Source of the DNA: Oscillospiraceae bacterium
GTDB taxonomy: Bacteria; Bacillota; Clostridia; Oscillospirales; CAG-272
Length of the DNA: 9,511 bases
NCBI GenBank assembly: GCA_009788105.1
Contig: WQSD01000032.1
Location: forward strand, 1 to 9,511
Reading direction: 5' to 3'
Positions 1 to 6,469 of the stretch are shown in pieces (position 1 is the stretch's first letter; the number at the start of each line of letters is the position of its first letter). A program made the translations under genes and the position numbers. Under the pieces are notes generated by a model. That model ran no database searches and was not told the origin of the DNA. It saw nothing but the letters and a program-made list of their open reading frames with translations.

Positions 1-7
1 GTGGGGT

Positions 8-33
8 TTGGGGCAATGCCCCAAGGTTTTTTA
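8..33 (+). terminator. Possible intrinsic terminator or repeat fragment at window start
   Basis: An 8-bp perfect stem (8-15 with 17-24, TTGGGGCA/TGCCCCAA) has only one base between its arms, so the real loop must be larger. It is followed by GG and a run of six T. This fits a terminator for a gene left of the window. The GC-rich palindrome next to a T run also resembles the other structured intergenic elements here, so it may instead be the edge of a dispersed repeat. Confidence 0.35.
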
Positions 34-50
34 TGGTTTTTCTGCAGTCC

Positions 51-74
51 GAGTGCAATTAAACAATTGCACTC
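51..74. repeat. Perfect 10-bp inverted repeat with AAAC loop
   Basis: The arms GAGTGCAATT (51-60) and AATTGCACTC (65-74) pair perfectly around AAAC. The structure ends nine bases before the ribosome site of the first gene and is followed by only TTTATG, so it is a weak terminator at best. It may be an RNA leader structure or the operator of an unidentified regulator; the sequence alone does not decide. Confidence 0.5.
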
Positions 75-82
75 TTTATGTT

Positions 83-90
83 AAAGGGAG
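83..90 (+). promoter_or_regulatory. Ribosome binding site that fixes the start of the first gene
   Basis: AAAGGGAG lies eight bases before the ATG at 99. The in-frame ATG at 78 lies upstream of this site, inside the tail of the preceding hairpin, and has no ribosome site of its own, so 99 is preferred. Confidence 0.75.
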
Positions 91-98
91 TATTTGTC

Positions 99-410
99 AT
101 GCTAAAAAAACTTTTCTCTCGTCGTGACGAAAGCAGGCGAGAAAATCACTCGGTGCTGTCCGGGCGAACAATAAAATACGTTGTTCTCCGTGAAAACAAC
201 GAGGAAACTGTGTTAGGTCACGCCGGCTCGGTTAGCCAACGAAACGGCGAGATTATTGTCCTTGCGTCAGGCAAAGTGGTGTTTCGTGCCGGCCTTGACA
301 GCGGAGTACGAATGAACCAGCTCCTTTCAGGCAACGGCACAATTATTACCGGCAACGACCTTGAAAACAACGGAGAACTTAGGACGATTATCGTTCATTA
401 CACAGGCTAA
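99..410 (+). CDS. Small conserved-looking protein of unknown function upstream of birA
   Basis: This is a 103-residue protein that I cannot assign to a named family. It starts with a basic segment (MLKKLFSRRDESRR, residues 1-14), then alternates short hydrophobic runs (IKYVVL, EIIVLASGKVVFRAG, GTIITG, RTIIVHYTG) with polar, glycine-containing turns. That pattern suggests a compact beta-rich soluble domain. There is no signal peptide or membrane helix, and no cysteine or histidine cluster that would suggest metal binding. Its TAA stop is followed immediately by the birA ATG, so the two are almost certainly co-transcribed and translationally coupled. This suggests, but does not prove, a role near biotin-dependent carboxylation. 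The start at 99 rests on a good ribosome site; a start at 78 would add seven residues. Confidence 0.75.
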   Translation: MLKKLFSRRDESRRENHSVLSGRTIKYVVLRENNEETVLGHAGSVSQRNGEIIVLASGKVVFRAGLDSGVRMNQLLSGNGTIITGNDLENNGELRTIIVHYTG

Positions 411-1202
411 ATGGAAAACACTATCAGACAGCATATGCCCCACGGGGAGCTATTCACCTTTGAGGTACACAACAGCATAGACTCCACCAACAGGCGGGCC
501 GTTGCCTTGGCACGAGAGGGCGCGCCGCCGTTTTCCGCAGTTATCGCACGGGAGCAGACTGCCGGACGCGGACGAATGGAGCGGTCTTTTCACTCTCCGC
601 GGGACAGCGGGCTGTACCTTTCCCTTGTTCTGCCGCCCCTCTCTACGGACATGATTGGCTTGCTCACGCCGTATGCGGCGGTTGCCACCGCACAGGCGAT
701 TCACATGGTCAGTGGCTTGGAATGTGGGGTGAAGTGGGTGAACGATTTGTTTGCAGGGGGGCGGAAGCTGTGCGGCATTCTCACCGAGGGGGCTGCGGTC
801 ACGGAAGAGGAATGTGTTGCGGTGGTTGGCATTGGCATAAACACGCGCCAAACTCAGCTTCCACCTGAACTTGCGGATATTGTGACTAATATCGAGGGCG
901 AAACAGGGAACGCACCCTGCAATGCCACCCTTGCGGCTGCTGTGTTAGAGAAATTTGTGGACATCAGGCGGCGGCTTGCTACCCGTGATTTTATGAACGA
1001 ATACCGCCGCAGAAGTGTGCTTACCGGGAAAGAAGTTACAGTTTACGGAACACAGCAATATCATGCCACGGTGGTTGGAATTGACGATGACTGCGGTTTG
1101 ATTGTTAGTGTCGGAGGAGAAACACGCACGATTTCTGCCGGAGAGGTTAGTGTGCGGGCAAATTTGCGAATAGATGTTGACAAAGCGACAAAAATAGTGT
1201 AG
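411..1202 (+). CDS. birA: Biotin--[acetyl-CoA carboxylase] ligase (single-domain BirA)
   Basis: Activates biotin with ATP to biotinyl-5'-AMP and transfers it to the lysine of biotin carboxyl carrier domains such as that of acetyl-CoA carboxylase. The 263-residue protein has the catalytic LplA/BirA fold: STN at 25-27, the biotinyl-AMP loop GRGRMERSFHSP at 52-63 after REQTA, KWVND at 108-112 (KWPND in most relatives) carrying the key lysine, CGIL at 121-124 and GIGIN at 140-144. A C-terminal SH3-like domain spans about 203-250 (TGKEVTVYG onward). There is no N-terminal helix-turn-helix, so it is probably a pure enzyme rather than a bio-operon repressor. The start abuts the previous stop (TAAATG) and has only a weak CAGG upstream, so reinitiation by the same ribosomes is likely. 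All key motifs look intact. Cytoplasmic. Confidence 0.95.
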   Translation: MENTIRQHMPHGELFTFEVHNSIDSTNRRAVALAREGAPPFSAVIAREQTAGRGRMERSFHSPRDSGLYLSLVLPPLSTDMIGLLTPYAAVATAQAIHMVSGLECGVKWVNDLFAGGRKLCGILTEGAAVTEEECVAVVGIGINTRQTQLPPELADIVTNIEGETGNAPCNATLAAAVLEKFVDIRRRLATRDFMNEYRRRSVLTGKEVTVYGTQQYHATVVGIDDDCGLIVSVGGETRTISAGEVSVRANLRIDVDKATKIV

Positions 1203-1238
1203 AATATGGGTAAGAATTTTTTCGGTAAGGTGACAAAA

Positions 1239-1682
1239 ATGAAAACATCAAATAAAATCGCAAACTTTGTTTGGCAAAAAGTTTTTTTACAGGGCGGAGT
1301 GCTGTTCACTGTGACTTATTTCGCTTTTGCTCTCGCGGCGAACAGCCACAACCGTGCTGTGAATTTTAACTCGGCAGTGGCACTTTTACTGTTTTCCATT
1401 GGATTTTCCTTGTGTAGTGCGGTTTTCCTTGTTTCGGGCATGGGGAGAGCGGGCAAAAAGGGACTGCATTGGTTGCTGACATCAATATGTATCGGATTGC
1501 TTGTGGTGCATCAGGGGCAAGTGGCGACGGATAGCGACATTTCCGTTCCACAGGTGATTATTCTTGTAGGATTTTGGACTGTGCTGTATGCTGTTGGCGA
1601 AGTGCTGTCCGCTTTGCGTCGTGACAAGGTCAAGAAAGCTACACAAAATTCTGCGGATTATGAAAATAAATTTAAGAAATAG
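1239..1682 (+). CDS. Small four-helix integral membrane protein, unknown function
   Basis: A 147-residue protein with about four hydrophobic segments (near residues 14-34, 45-67, 76-91 and 104-124) and a charged, lysine-rich tail (RRDKVKKATQNSADYENKFKK minus its last residues, about 126-147). Size and layout resemble the DUF3021 type of small membrane protein common in Firmicutes, but I see no diagnostic motif, so this is only a suggestion. I chose the ATG at 1239 because TAAGGTG lies six bases upstream; an in-frame ATG at 1206 would add 11 residues but has no ribosome site and sits four bases after the birA stop. It is the last gene of the rightward cluster and is followed by a repeat element and a terminator. 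Its link to birA is positional only. Confidence 0.75.
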   Translation: MKTSNKIANFVWQKVFLQGGVLFTVTYFAFALAANSHNRAVNFNSAVALLLFSIGFSLCSAVFLVSGMGRAGKKGLHWLLTSICIGLLVVHQGQVATDSDISVPQVIILVGFWTVLYAVGEVLSALRRDKVKKATQNSADYENKFKK

Positions 1683-1701
1683 GTCAAAAGATTAAAAGAT
1701 T

Positions 1702-1856
1702 AAGACCGTGGGACGCTGTCCCACACCCCGCCGCTTTTTGAAAAAAGCGGACAAAAACTTCTCCTCACAAAAACATAGAATGCTTTTGCGAAAAAAGTTT
1801 TTAGTCAAGTTTTTTACAAAAAACTTGTGCGGTGTGGGCGCACAGCCCACGGTCTT
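1702..1856. repeat. Structured intergenic repeat element, copy A (long form)
   Basis: The ends form an 11-bp inverted repeat (AAGACCGTGGG 1702-1712 with CCCACGGTCTT 1846-1856), with a further GGTCAA/TTGACC pair just outside (1682-1687, 1855-1860). Inside are four local hairpins: 1708-1724 (GTGGGA/TCCCAC), 1731-1750 (CCGCTTTTT/AAAAAGCGG), 1806-1827 (CAAGTTTTTT/AAAAAACTTG) and 1834-1850 (GTGGGC/GCCCAC). The right-hand 59 bases (1792-1850) recur at 7282-7340 with three differences. No open reading frame of note is present, so this looks like a non-coding, possibly mobilisable repeat rather than an insertion sequence. Confidence 0.75.
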
Positions 1857-1873
1857 GACCTTTTCTTAACTCT

Positions 1874-1905
1874 AAAAACAGCGTCCTTGTTTGGACGCTG
1901 TTTTT
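1874..1905 (+). terminator. Strong intrinsic terminator of the birA cluster
   Basis: A perfect 13-bp stem (1874-1886 with 1893-1905, core CAGCGTCC/GGACGCTG) closes a TTGTTT loop. The A run on the left arm and T run on the right arm make it suitable for termination in both directions. On the plus strand it would end transcripts from the 99-1682 cluster; on the minus strand it could stop read-through from the ABC operon. Confidence 0.9.
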
Positions 1906-1910
1906 GTTTG

Positions 1911-2082
1911 TGAAGGGTTGTTGAAAACAATACCCTTTCAGGCTAAGATTTTTCGTGCCAATCATGCTTCGGGGGTGTTATTTCGGTGGCTAATAATATA
2001 TTTGCACTTACGGACGGATGAACCGCCCTTCATGTGCAAATATATTTTCAGACCGCCACCAAAATAACACCCCCTCAGCACA
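1911..2082. other. Gene-free remainder of the 1683-2082 interval
   Basis: The interval holds no credible gene. A small imperfect inverted repeat at 1911-1940 (TGAAGGGT/TACCCTTTCA around TGTTGAAAACAA) follows the terminator. From 1971 on, the space is occupied by the long hairpin described separately, which ends eight bases before the ABC permease stop codon. Confidence 0.6.
1971..2074 (-). repeat. Long imperfect hairpin at the 3' end of the ABC operon
   Basis: Outer arms 1971-1989 and 2056-2074 pair at 18 of 19 positions (GGGGGTGTTATTT... with ...AAATAACACCCCC). After a 4-base bulge (2052-2055), inner arms 1990-2007 and 2034-2051 pair at 16 of 18, and a tip stem (2012-2017 with 2023-2028) closes an ATGAA loop. 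It lies directly downstream of the leftward permease stop codon. No T run follows on either strand, so it is not a standard terminator. It could protect the 3' end of the mRNA or be a palindromic mobile-element remnant. Confidence 0.75.
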
Positions 2083-3306
2083 CTATTTCCTAAACATAAC
2101 CTTCTCGCTATTAAACAGCTTTGTCAGTACAAAGATAAACACAGCGGCAAGCACAAGGTTCATCGCGTTGACAACAGCAACATTCGCCACACTGTAATCA
2201 AAGGCGAAAATATCAGTTAGTGCAAGAGTTGTATTAACAAAAGGAATCATATACCAGTAGATGCCTGTCATATTACCTGCAAACATTGGCACAAAAGCGG
2301 CAACCATACCCACCATCATTACCGGGGTAAGAATGCCCGTCGCCTCTTTAACGCTTTTAGCGAAAGCGGACACAAGGCTCATTAGAGCAACGATTAGTAT
2401 TACCGTTGTAAGCACAAGGGTAAGCAACCAAACGTAATCCATCACGGTGTATGCCGCCGCCGCATCACCCATGCCAATTTCGTCACCAAGCATCATTGGC
2501 ATGGCAAGAATAATCCCGATAAAGCTGGAAATACCTGCAAGCAGTGAAATCACACTTAGGCTGGCAACTTTGCCTATGGCAAATTCGCTTCGTTTTATTG
2601 GAGTAACAAGCATGGTGGCAATTGTACCACGCTCTTTTTCCCCGGCAATTGACTCGGGTGTTAGACCCATACAGCTTTGGAACAGAAAGATTAGAATCAG
2701 CATTGGTAACATCATGGATAGTGCCATACCTGCCATCGCCGCATCATCTGCAATATTGTAAAAGTCGGTAAAAAACAGAACGTCTTGGGGAAGAATTGTA
2801 CCGTGATACGCACTCATCAAACTTGAAAAAGATCGAAAAGCAAGGTCAGAATCTTGCACAGTAGCATCAAAATGCAACATCACTTTTTGAGGGAAATTCG
2901 GGTATCTAAATTCGTCAATTCTACCTGGGTCGGCTGTAAATTCCGCGGGGAATACAGCAAGTAGGTCGTAATAGCCGTATTCTAAACGCTCAAGAGCAAC
3001 AGTACGGTTATCCACGGAGTGGAAGTTCATGTTTGGAAAACTTAACCCCGGAAATAGCTCTGGATGTTCCTCAATAAGTGCAAGAATTTCCATCATGCCC
3101 TCTCTGACCTCTTCCGGCATATTGTACACCGCAACGTCATACACCACCTCAGGGTCTTCGGTGGTAAGGTTTTGCATTCCCTCGCCAATAAGCCAGTAAA
3201 TGCCGAAAATCATCAGCCCGGGCAAAAGCAGGGTGCTTAACGCCAAGCGATAGTCCCCGAAAAAGCGGGCGAACTCTTTTTTAATAATGGTCATTATGTT
3301 CTTCAT
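2083..3306 (-). CDS. ABC-2 type transporter permease (NatB-like)
   Basis: Membrane subunit of an ABC exporter, working with the ATPase encoded just upstream. The 407-residue protein has a first membrane helix at about 21-41, a large extracytoplasmic region (about 45-190) and a C-terminal block of about five or six helices (near 196-213, 246-270, 290-317, 325-345 and 375-396, perhaps one at 350-366). The conserved cytoplasmic segment GEKERGTIATMLVTPIKRSE (222-241), which contacts the ATPase in this family, is present. This matches the NatB/ABC-2 layout; the substrate (sodium, drug or other) cannot be read from sequence. The start at 3306 follows a near-perfect GGAGGTGG six bases upstream and overlaps the end of the ATPase region by its leader, not by codons; an upstream ATG at 3345 lacks this support. 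Followed by the long hairpin at 1971-2074. Confidence 0.9.
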   Translation of the reverse strand: MKNIMTIIKKEFARFFGDYRLALSTLLLPGLMIFGIYWLIGEGMQNLTTEDPEVVYDVAVYNMPEEVREGMMEILALIEEHPELFPGLSFPNMNFHSVDNRTVALERLEYGYYDLLAVFPAEFTADPGRIDEFRYPNFPQKVMLHFDATVQDSDLAFRSFSSLMSAYHGTILPQDVLFFTDFYNIADDAAMAGMALSMMLPMLILIFLFQSCMGLTPESIAGEKERGTIATMLVTPIKRSEFAIGKVASLSVISLLAGISSFIGIILAMPMMLGDEIGMGDAAAAYTVMDYVWLLTLVLTTVILIVALMSLVSAFAKSVKEATGILTPVMMVGMVAAFVPMFAGNMTGIYWYMIPFVNTTLALTDIFAFDYSVANVAVVNAMNLVLAAVFIFVLTKLFNSEKVMFRK

Positions 3307-3307
3307 T

Positions 3308-4123
3308 TTAGTCCACCTCCCCAACGGTTTTTTTGTAAAGGTCAAAGAAAACTTCTTCCATGGTTCTTTCCTTGGTTATTTCCGCAAGGGTGTCACACAT
3401 AACCATTTGCCCTGCAATAATAATGCCCACACGGTCGCACAGTTGCTCCACAAGGCTGAAAATGTGGGTGGACACAATTATGCACTTGCCCCGCTCCCGC
3501 AGGTCACGAAGAAAGTCTGTCACCACTTTGGCGGTAACAACGTCAAGTCCGTTTGTCGGCTCGTCAAAGATGACCACATCAGGGTCGTGAACAAGGGAGA
3601 TAACAAGACTGGTCTTTTGCTTCATACCTTGGGACATATTCGCCACTTTCACCTCGGCAAATTTGTCAATGCCAAATTTCTCGAAAATTTCTTTTTTGTA
3701 CGCCGCCTGCTTGGTTGGGTCAAGTCCGTAAAGGTTAGAGAAGAAGTCGAATAGATAGTTTGGGGTGAAAAACTCCTCCATTTTCAGCTCGCTGGTAAGA
3801 AAGCCGATTCGCCCACGAACCTTGGTAGATTCGTTTTTCACGCTGAACCCGTCGATGAACACATCTCCGCTGTCCGCCTTGATAAGGGTTGACATAATAC
3901 GCAGAGTGGTGGTTTTCCCCGCTCCGTTTGGACCAAGTAGTCCGAAAATCTCCCCTTTGTTAGCCGTGAACGACACATTGTCGTTGGCAGTGATGACAGT
4001 TGGCGCAGTCTTGCTGGCACGCCCTGCTTGTTGAGATAGCTTTGCTTTCTCGATTTTCTGCTGTTTCTTTGAAATAGCATATGTCTTTGTGATGTTTTCG
4101 ACTTTTAGAATTACATTTGACAT
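3308..4123 (-). CDS. ABC transporter ATP-binding protein (NatA-like)
   Basis: Nucleotide-binding subunit that powers the adjacent ABC-2 permease. In 271 residues it shows Walker A GPNGAGKT (64-71), an ABC signature in the variant form NMSQGMKQK (162-170, LSGGQ-like in classical members), Walker B VVIFDEPT (183-190) with catalytic E188, a D-loop NGLD (191-194) and the switch histidine H220 in STH. The GFLTSELKMEEFFTPNYLFD segment (107-126) takes the Q-loop position but has no obvious glutamine, as seen in the NatA-like branch. A lysine/glutamine-rich insertion (about 18-44) separates the first strand from Walker A. The ribosome site AAAGGGAA ends seven bases before the ATG. First gene of a two-gene operon with a good promoter. 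Substrate unknown; sodium export is only the best-known role of relatives. Confidence 0.93.
   Translation of the reverse strand: MSNVILKVENITKTYAISKKQQKIEKAKLSQQAGRASKTAPTVITANDNVSFTANKGEIFGLLGPNGAGKTTTLRIMSTLIKADSGDVFIDGFSVKNESTKVRGRIGFLTSELKMEEFFTPNYLFDFFSNLYGLDPTKQAAYKKEIFEKFGIDKFAEVKVANMSQGMKQKTSLVISLVHDPDVVIFDEPTNGLDVVTAKVVTDFLRDLRERGKCIIVSTHIFSLVEQLCDRVGIIIAGQMVMCDTLAEITKERTMEEVFFDLYKKTVGEVD
3313..3320 (-). promoter_or_regulatory. Ribosome binding site fixing the permease start
   Basis: Read on the minus strand, GGAGGTGG lies inside the last codons of the ATPase gene, six bases before the permease ATG at 3306. It supports translational coupling of the two subunits and rules against the longer reading from 3345. 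Confidence 0.85.
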
Positions 4124-4158
4124 AGCAAAATTCCCTTTCTTGTTGTTTTATCATACTC

Positions 4159-4187
4159 ATAATAACATATATGCAGGCGTTTGTCTA
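4159..4187 (-). promoter_or_regulatory. Sigma-A-type promoter of the ABC operon
   Basis: On the minus strand, TAGACA (4187-4182) and TATTAT (4164-4159) are separated by exactly 17 bases. Transcription would start near 4152, giving a leader of about 29 bases that contains the ATPase ribosome site at 4138-4131. No operator-like repeat was seen around it. Confidence 0.75.
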
Positions 4188-4241
4188 CTGCTTTAATGTT
4201 GCCATGGGGTGAATTGTGAGTGAAACTGTTGTTTTTGCTCG

Positions 4242-4291
4242 AATAAAAACTTAACCCAGCCCAGAAAGTACATTGTTTTCGGGGCTGGGTT
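4242..4291 (-). terminator. Intrinsic terminator of the hpt-ftsH operon
   Basis: Arms AACCCAGCCC (minus strand, 4291-4282) and GGGCTGGGTT (4262-4253) form a 10-bp perfect stem with a 19-base loop, followed on the minus strand by AAGTTTTTATTC. The stem begins four bases after the ftsH stop codon. Confidence 0.88.
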
Positions 4292-4294
4292 TTC

Positions 4295-6442
4295 TTACTC
4301 GCCTAATCTGTCCGAGCGGTCGCCGCCGATACGGTCAGAGTTGTCACCACTACTGCTACTGCCGCCACTTGGCGGAGTTGGAGGATTCGGCGGGTCGGAG
4401 GGAGGGTCGCCGCCGCTTGGAGGCACGCCATATCGTTGCTCAAGGCTGGCACGATACTGGGCATCACGCTCTTCAAGCTCTTTTTCACGCTTGATGCGCT
4501 CCTCTTCGTCCTTTTTGCGACGAGCTTCGTTCTCCTGCTCGCTGACACGCTTTTTCTCCGCAACCATTTCTTCCAGCTCTTCCATGGTTGGATTGCCACT
4601 CATCACCGCACAGAACTGGTTATCGTCCATAACCTCATATTTAATAAGGAAATTTGCGATAAAGTGTAGCTTATCAATGTTTTCGGTAAGCAGACGCTCT
4701 GCCTCACTAAAGGCATCGTCGATGATTTTGCGGATTTCTGCGTCAATTTTGCTGGCTGTTTCTTCTGAATAATTCTTTTCGTTAGACGAGAAGTCCCGTC
4801 CAAGGAAAACCTCGTCAGAAGAATGTTCGCTGCCATACAAAACAGGCCCAAGGTCACTCATTCCATAGCGTGTCACCATGTTGCGGGCAATGCCTGTGGC
4901 ACGGCGAATATCGTCGCTCGCTCCGCCGGACACATCGTCAAAAATAATCTTTTCAGCCACTCGCCCACCAAGCAAGCAAGCGATTTTTTCTTTCAGTTCT
5001 TGCTTGTAAACGCTGTATTTGTCCTCTTCCGGCACAGACATAGTGTAGCCTAACGCCCGTCCGCAAGGGATAATCGAGATTTGGCGGACAGGGTCTTGGG
5101 TGGGGAGCAGGTAGAACAGCATTGCGTGACCCGCCTCATGGTAAGCAGTTTTCAGCTTTTCGCTTTCTTTGATGCGAATAGACTTTTTCTGCGTACCCAC
5201 CATGATTTTAATGCTGGACTCTTCAATGTCGTTCATGCCGATAAGGCTTTTGCCTTTACGTGCCGCAAGCAGTGCCGCCTCGTTTAGCAGGTTCATCAAG
5301 TCGGCAGGAGAGAAGCCCACTGTCATCTGTGCCACTTTCTCAAAGTCCACCTCAGCCTCGAATGGCTTGTTTCGTGCATGAACAGCAAGAACTTCCTTGC
5401 GTCCCTTAATATCAGGGTAATTCATGGTCACTTGTCGGTCAAATCTGCCGGGACGCAAAAGTGCCGGGTCAAGAATATCTGGGCGGTTTGTCGCCGCCAT
5501 AATGATAATCCCCTCACGAACAGTGAATCCGTCCATTTCAACCAACAGCTGATTAAGGGTTTGCTCACGCTCGTCGTGTCCGCCGCCAAGTCCGGCACCG
5601 CGGTGACGACCAACAGCGTCAATCTCGTCAATGAACACAATGCTTGCAGGGTGCTTGCGGGCTGTTTCAAACAGGTCACGAACACGGGAAGCCCCCACAC
5701 CAACATACATTTCAACAAAGTCCGAACCGGAAATGGAGTAAAACGGCACTCCCGCCTCACCTGCAACAGCTTTGGCAATCAGGGTCTTACCTGTCCCCGG
5801 AGGACCAACAAGCAACACTCCGCGCGGGATACGTGCGCCAAGGTTGGCGAACTTTTCCGGGTTACGAAGGTACTCTACAATTTCGGTCAGTTCTTCTTTT
5901 TCTTCGTCAGCACCAGCAACATCACGGAAGTAAACTCGGTTTTTGTCGTTGGTGGCTATCTTTGCACGGGAGCGACCGAAAGAATTCGCTCTGCCGCCAC
6001 CGGCTCCGCCGCCACGACCCATTGCCATACGAGAAGCCCATATCCACATGGCAACAAACACGCCAATCAATATCAGCCACGGCAAAAAGCTCACCCAAAA
6101 TGGCATTGGTGTCATTGCAGGCATATGAACTTCTACACGAACAGGGTTATCTCCAACCCCGCCCAAGTAGTCGCGAACCATTGACAAGAAAAAGGCGCGG
6201 TCTTGAACGCGAACAGAGAAACTTTCTCCAGTTTCCTCATCACCCTCTGGATGCAAAGTGACCTCTAACTCGTTTTGATGTGTAAATTCAAGGCGTTGCA
6301 CACGCCCTTCTTGGAAATGGGCGACAATTTCGCTGAATTCCGGCGGCTCTGGTGGGTCACCACGCACAAAAAATATAATTGCAAATGCAATTAAGGCAAA
6401 AGAAACGATATAAAATAAAAGGGTTTTAAGATTACTTTTCAT
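4295..6442 (-). CDS. ftsH: ATP-dependent zinc metalloprotease FtsH
   Basis: Membrane-anchored AAA protease that unfolds and degrades unassembled membrane proteins and some cytosolic regulators. In 715 residues it has a first membrane helix (8-26), an extracytoplasmic domain (27-113), a second helix (114-136), a glycine-rich linker, and the AAA module with Walker A GPPGTGKT (213-220), Walker B VFIDEID (269-275) and arginine fingers R330/R333 in LLRPGRFDRQ. The peptidase domain has HEAGH (435-439), with D511 in SGGASDD as the likely third zinc ligand. All catalytic residues are present. The C-terminal part is longer than usual: a highly charged segment likely to form a coiled coil (about 620-670), then a proline/glycine/serine-rich tail (673-715). 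AAGGA lies eight bases before the ATG. It follows hpt by 27 bases, the usual Firmicute order. Confidence 0.97.
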   Translation of the reverse strand: MKSNLKTLLFYIVSFALIAFAIIFFVRGDPPEPPEFSEIVAHFQEGRVQRLEFTHQNELEVTLHPEGDEETGESFSVRVQDRAFFLSMVRDYLGGVGDNPVRVEVHMPAMTPMPFWVSFLPWLILIGVFVAMWIWASRMAMGRGGGAGGGRANSFGRSRAKIATNDKNRVYFRDVAGADEEKEELTEIVEYLRNPEKFANLGARIPRGVLLVGPPGTGKTLIAKAVAGEAGVPFYSISGSDFVEMYVGVGASRVRDLFETARKHPASIVFIDEIDAVGRHRGAGLGGGHDEREQTLNQLLVEMDGFTVREGIIIMAATNRPDILDPALLRPGRFDRQVTMNYPDIKGRKEVLAVHARNKPFEAEVDFEKVAQMTVGFSPADLMNLLNEAALLAARKGKSLIGMNDIEESSIKIMVGTQKKSIRIKESEKLKTAYHEAGHAMLFYLLPTQDPVRQISIIPCGRALGYTMSVPEEDKYSVYKQELKEKIACLLGGRVAEKIIFDDVSGGASDDIRRATGIARNMVTRYGMSDLGPVLYGSEHSSDEVFLGRDFSSNEKNYSEETASKIDAEIRKIIDDAFSEAERLLTENIDKLHFIANFLIKYEVMDDNQFCAVMSGNPTMEELEEMVAEKKRVSEQENEARRKKDEEERIKREKELEERDAQYRASLEQRYGVPPSGGDPPSDPPNPPTPPSGGSSSSGDNSDRIGGDRSDRLGE

Positions 6443-6469
6443 TGAAAATTTCCTTAATCATGTTTCAGT

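Noticed and set aside
450..851. 133-codon minus-strand reading frame opposite birA
   Set aside because: Antisense to conserved birA catalytic motifs, with no recognisable features or start signal.
1702..1856. Insertion sequence or CRISPR array in the repeat-rich interval
   Set aside because: No transposase, no regularly spaced direct repeats; the structure is a set of distinct hairpins.
5378..6184. 268-codon plus-strand reading frame opposite ftsH
   Set aside because: It lies wholly antisense to the intact ftsH gene, has no ribosome site and no protein-like motif.
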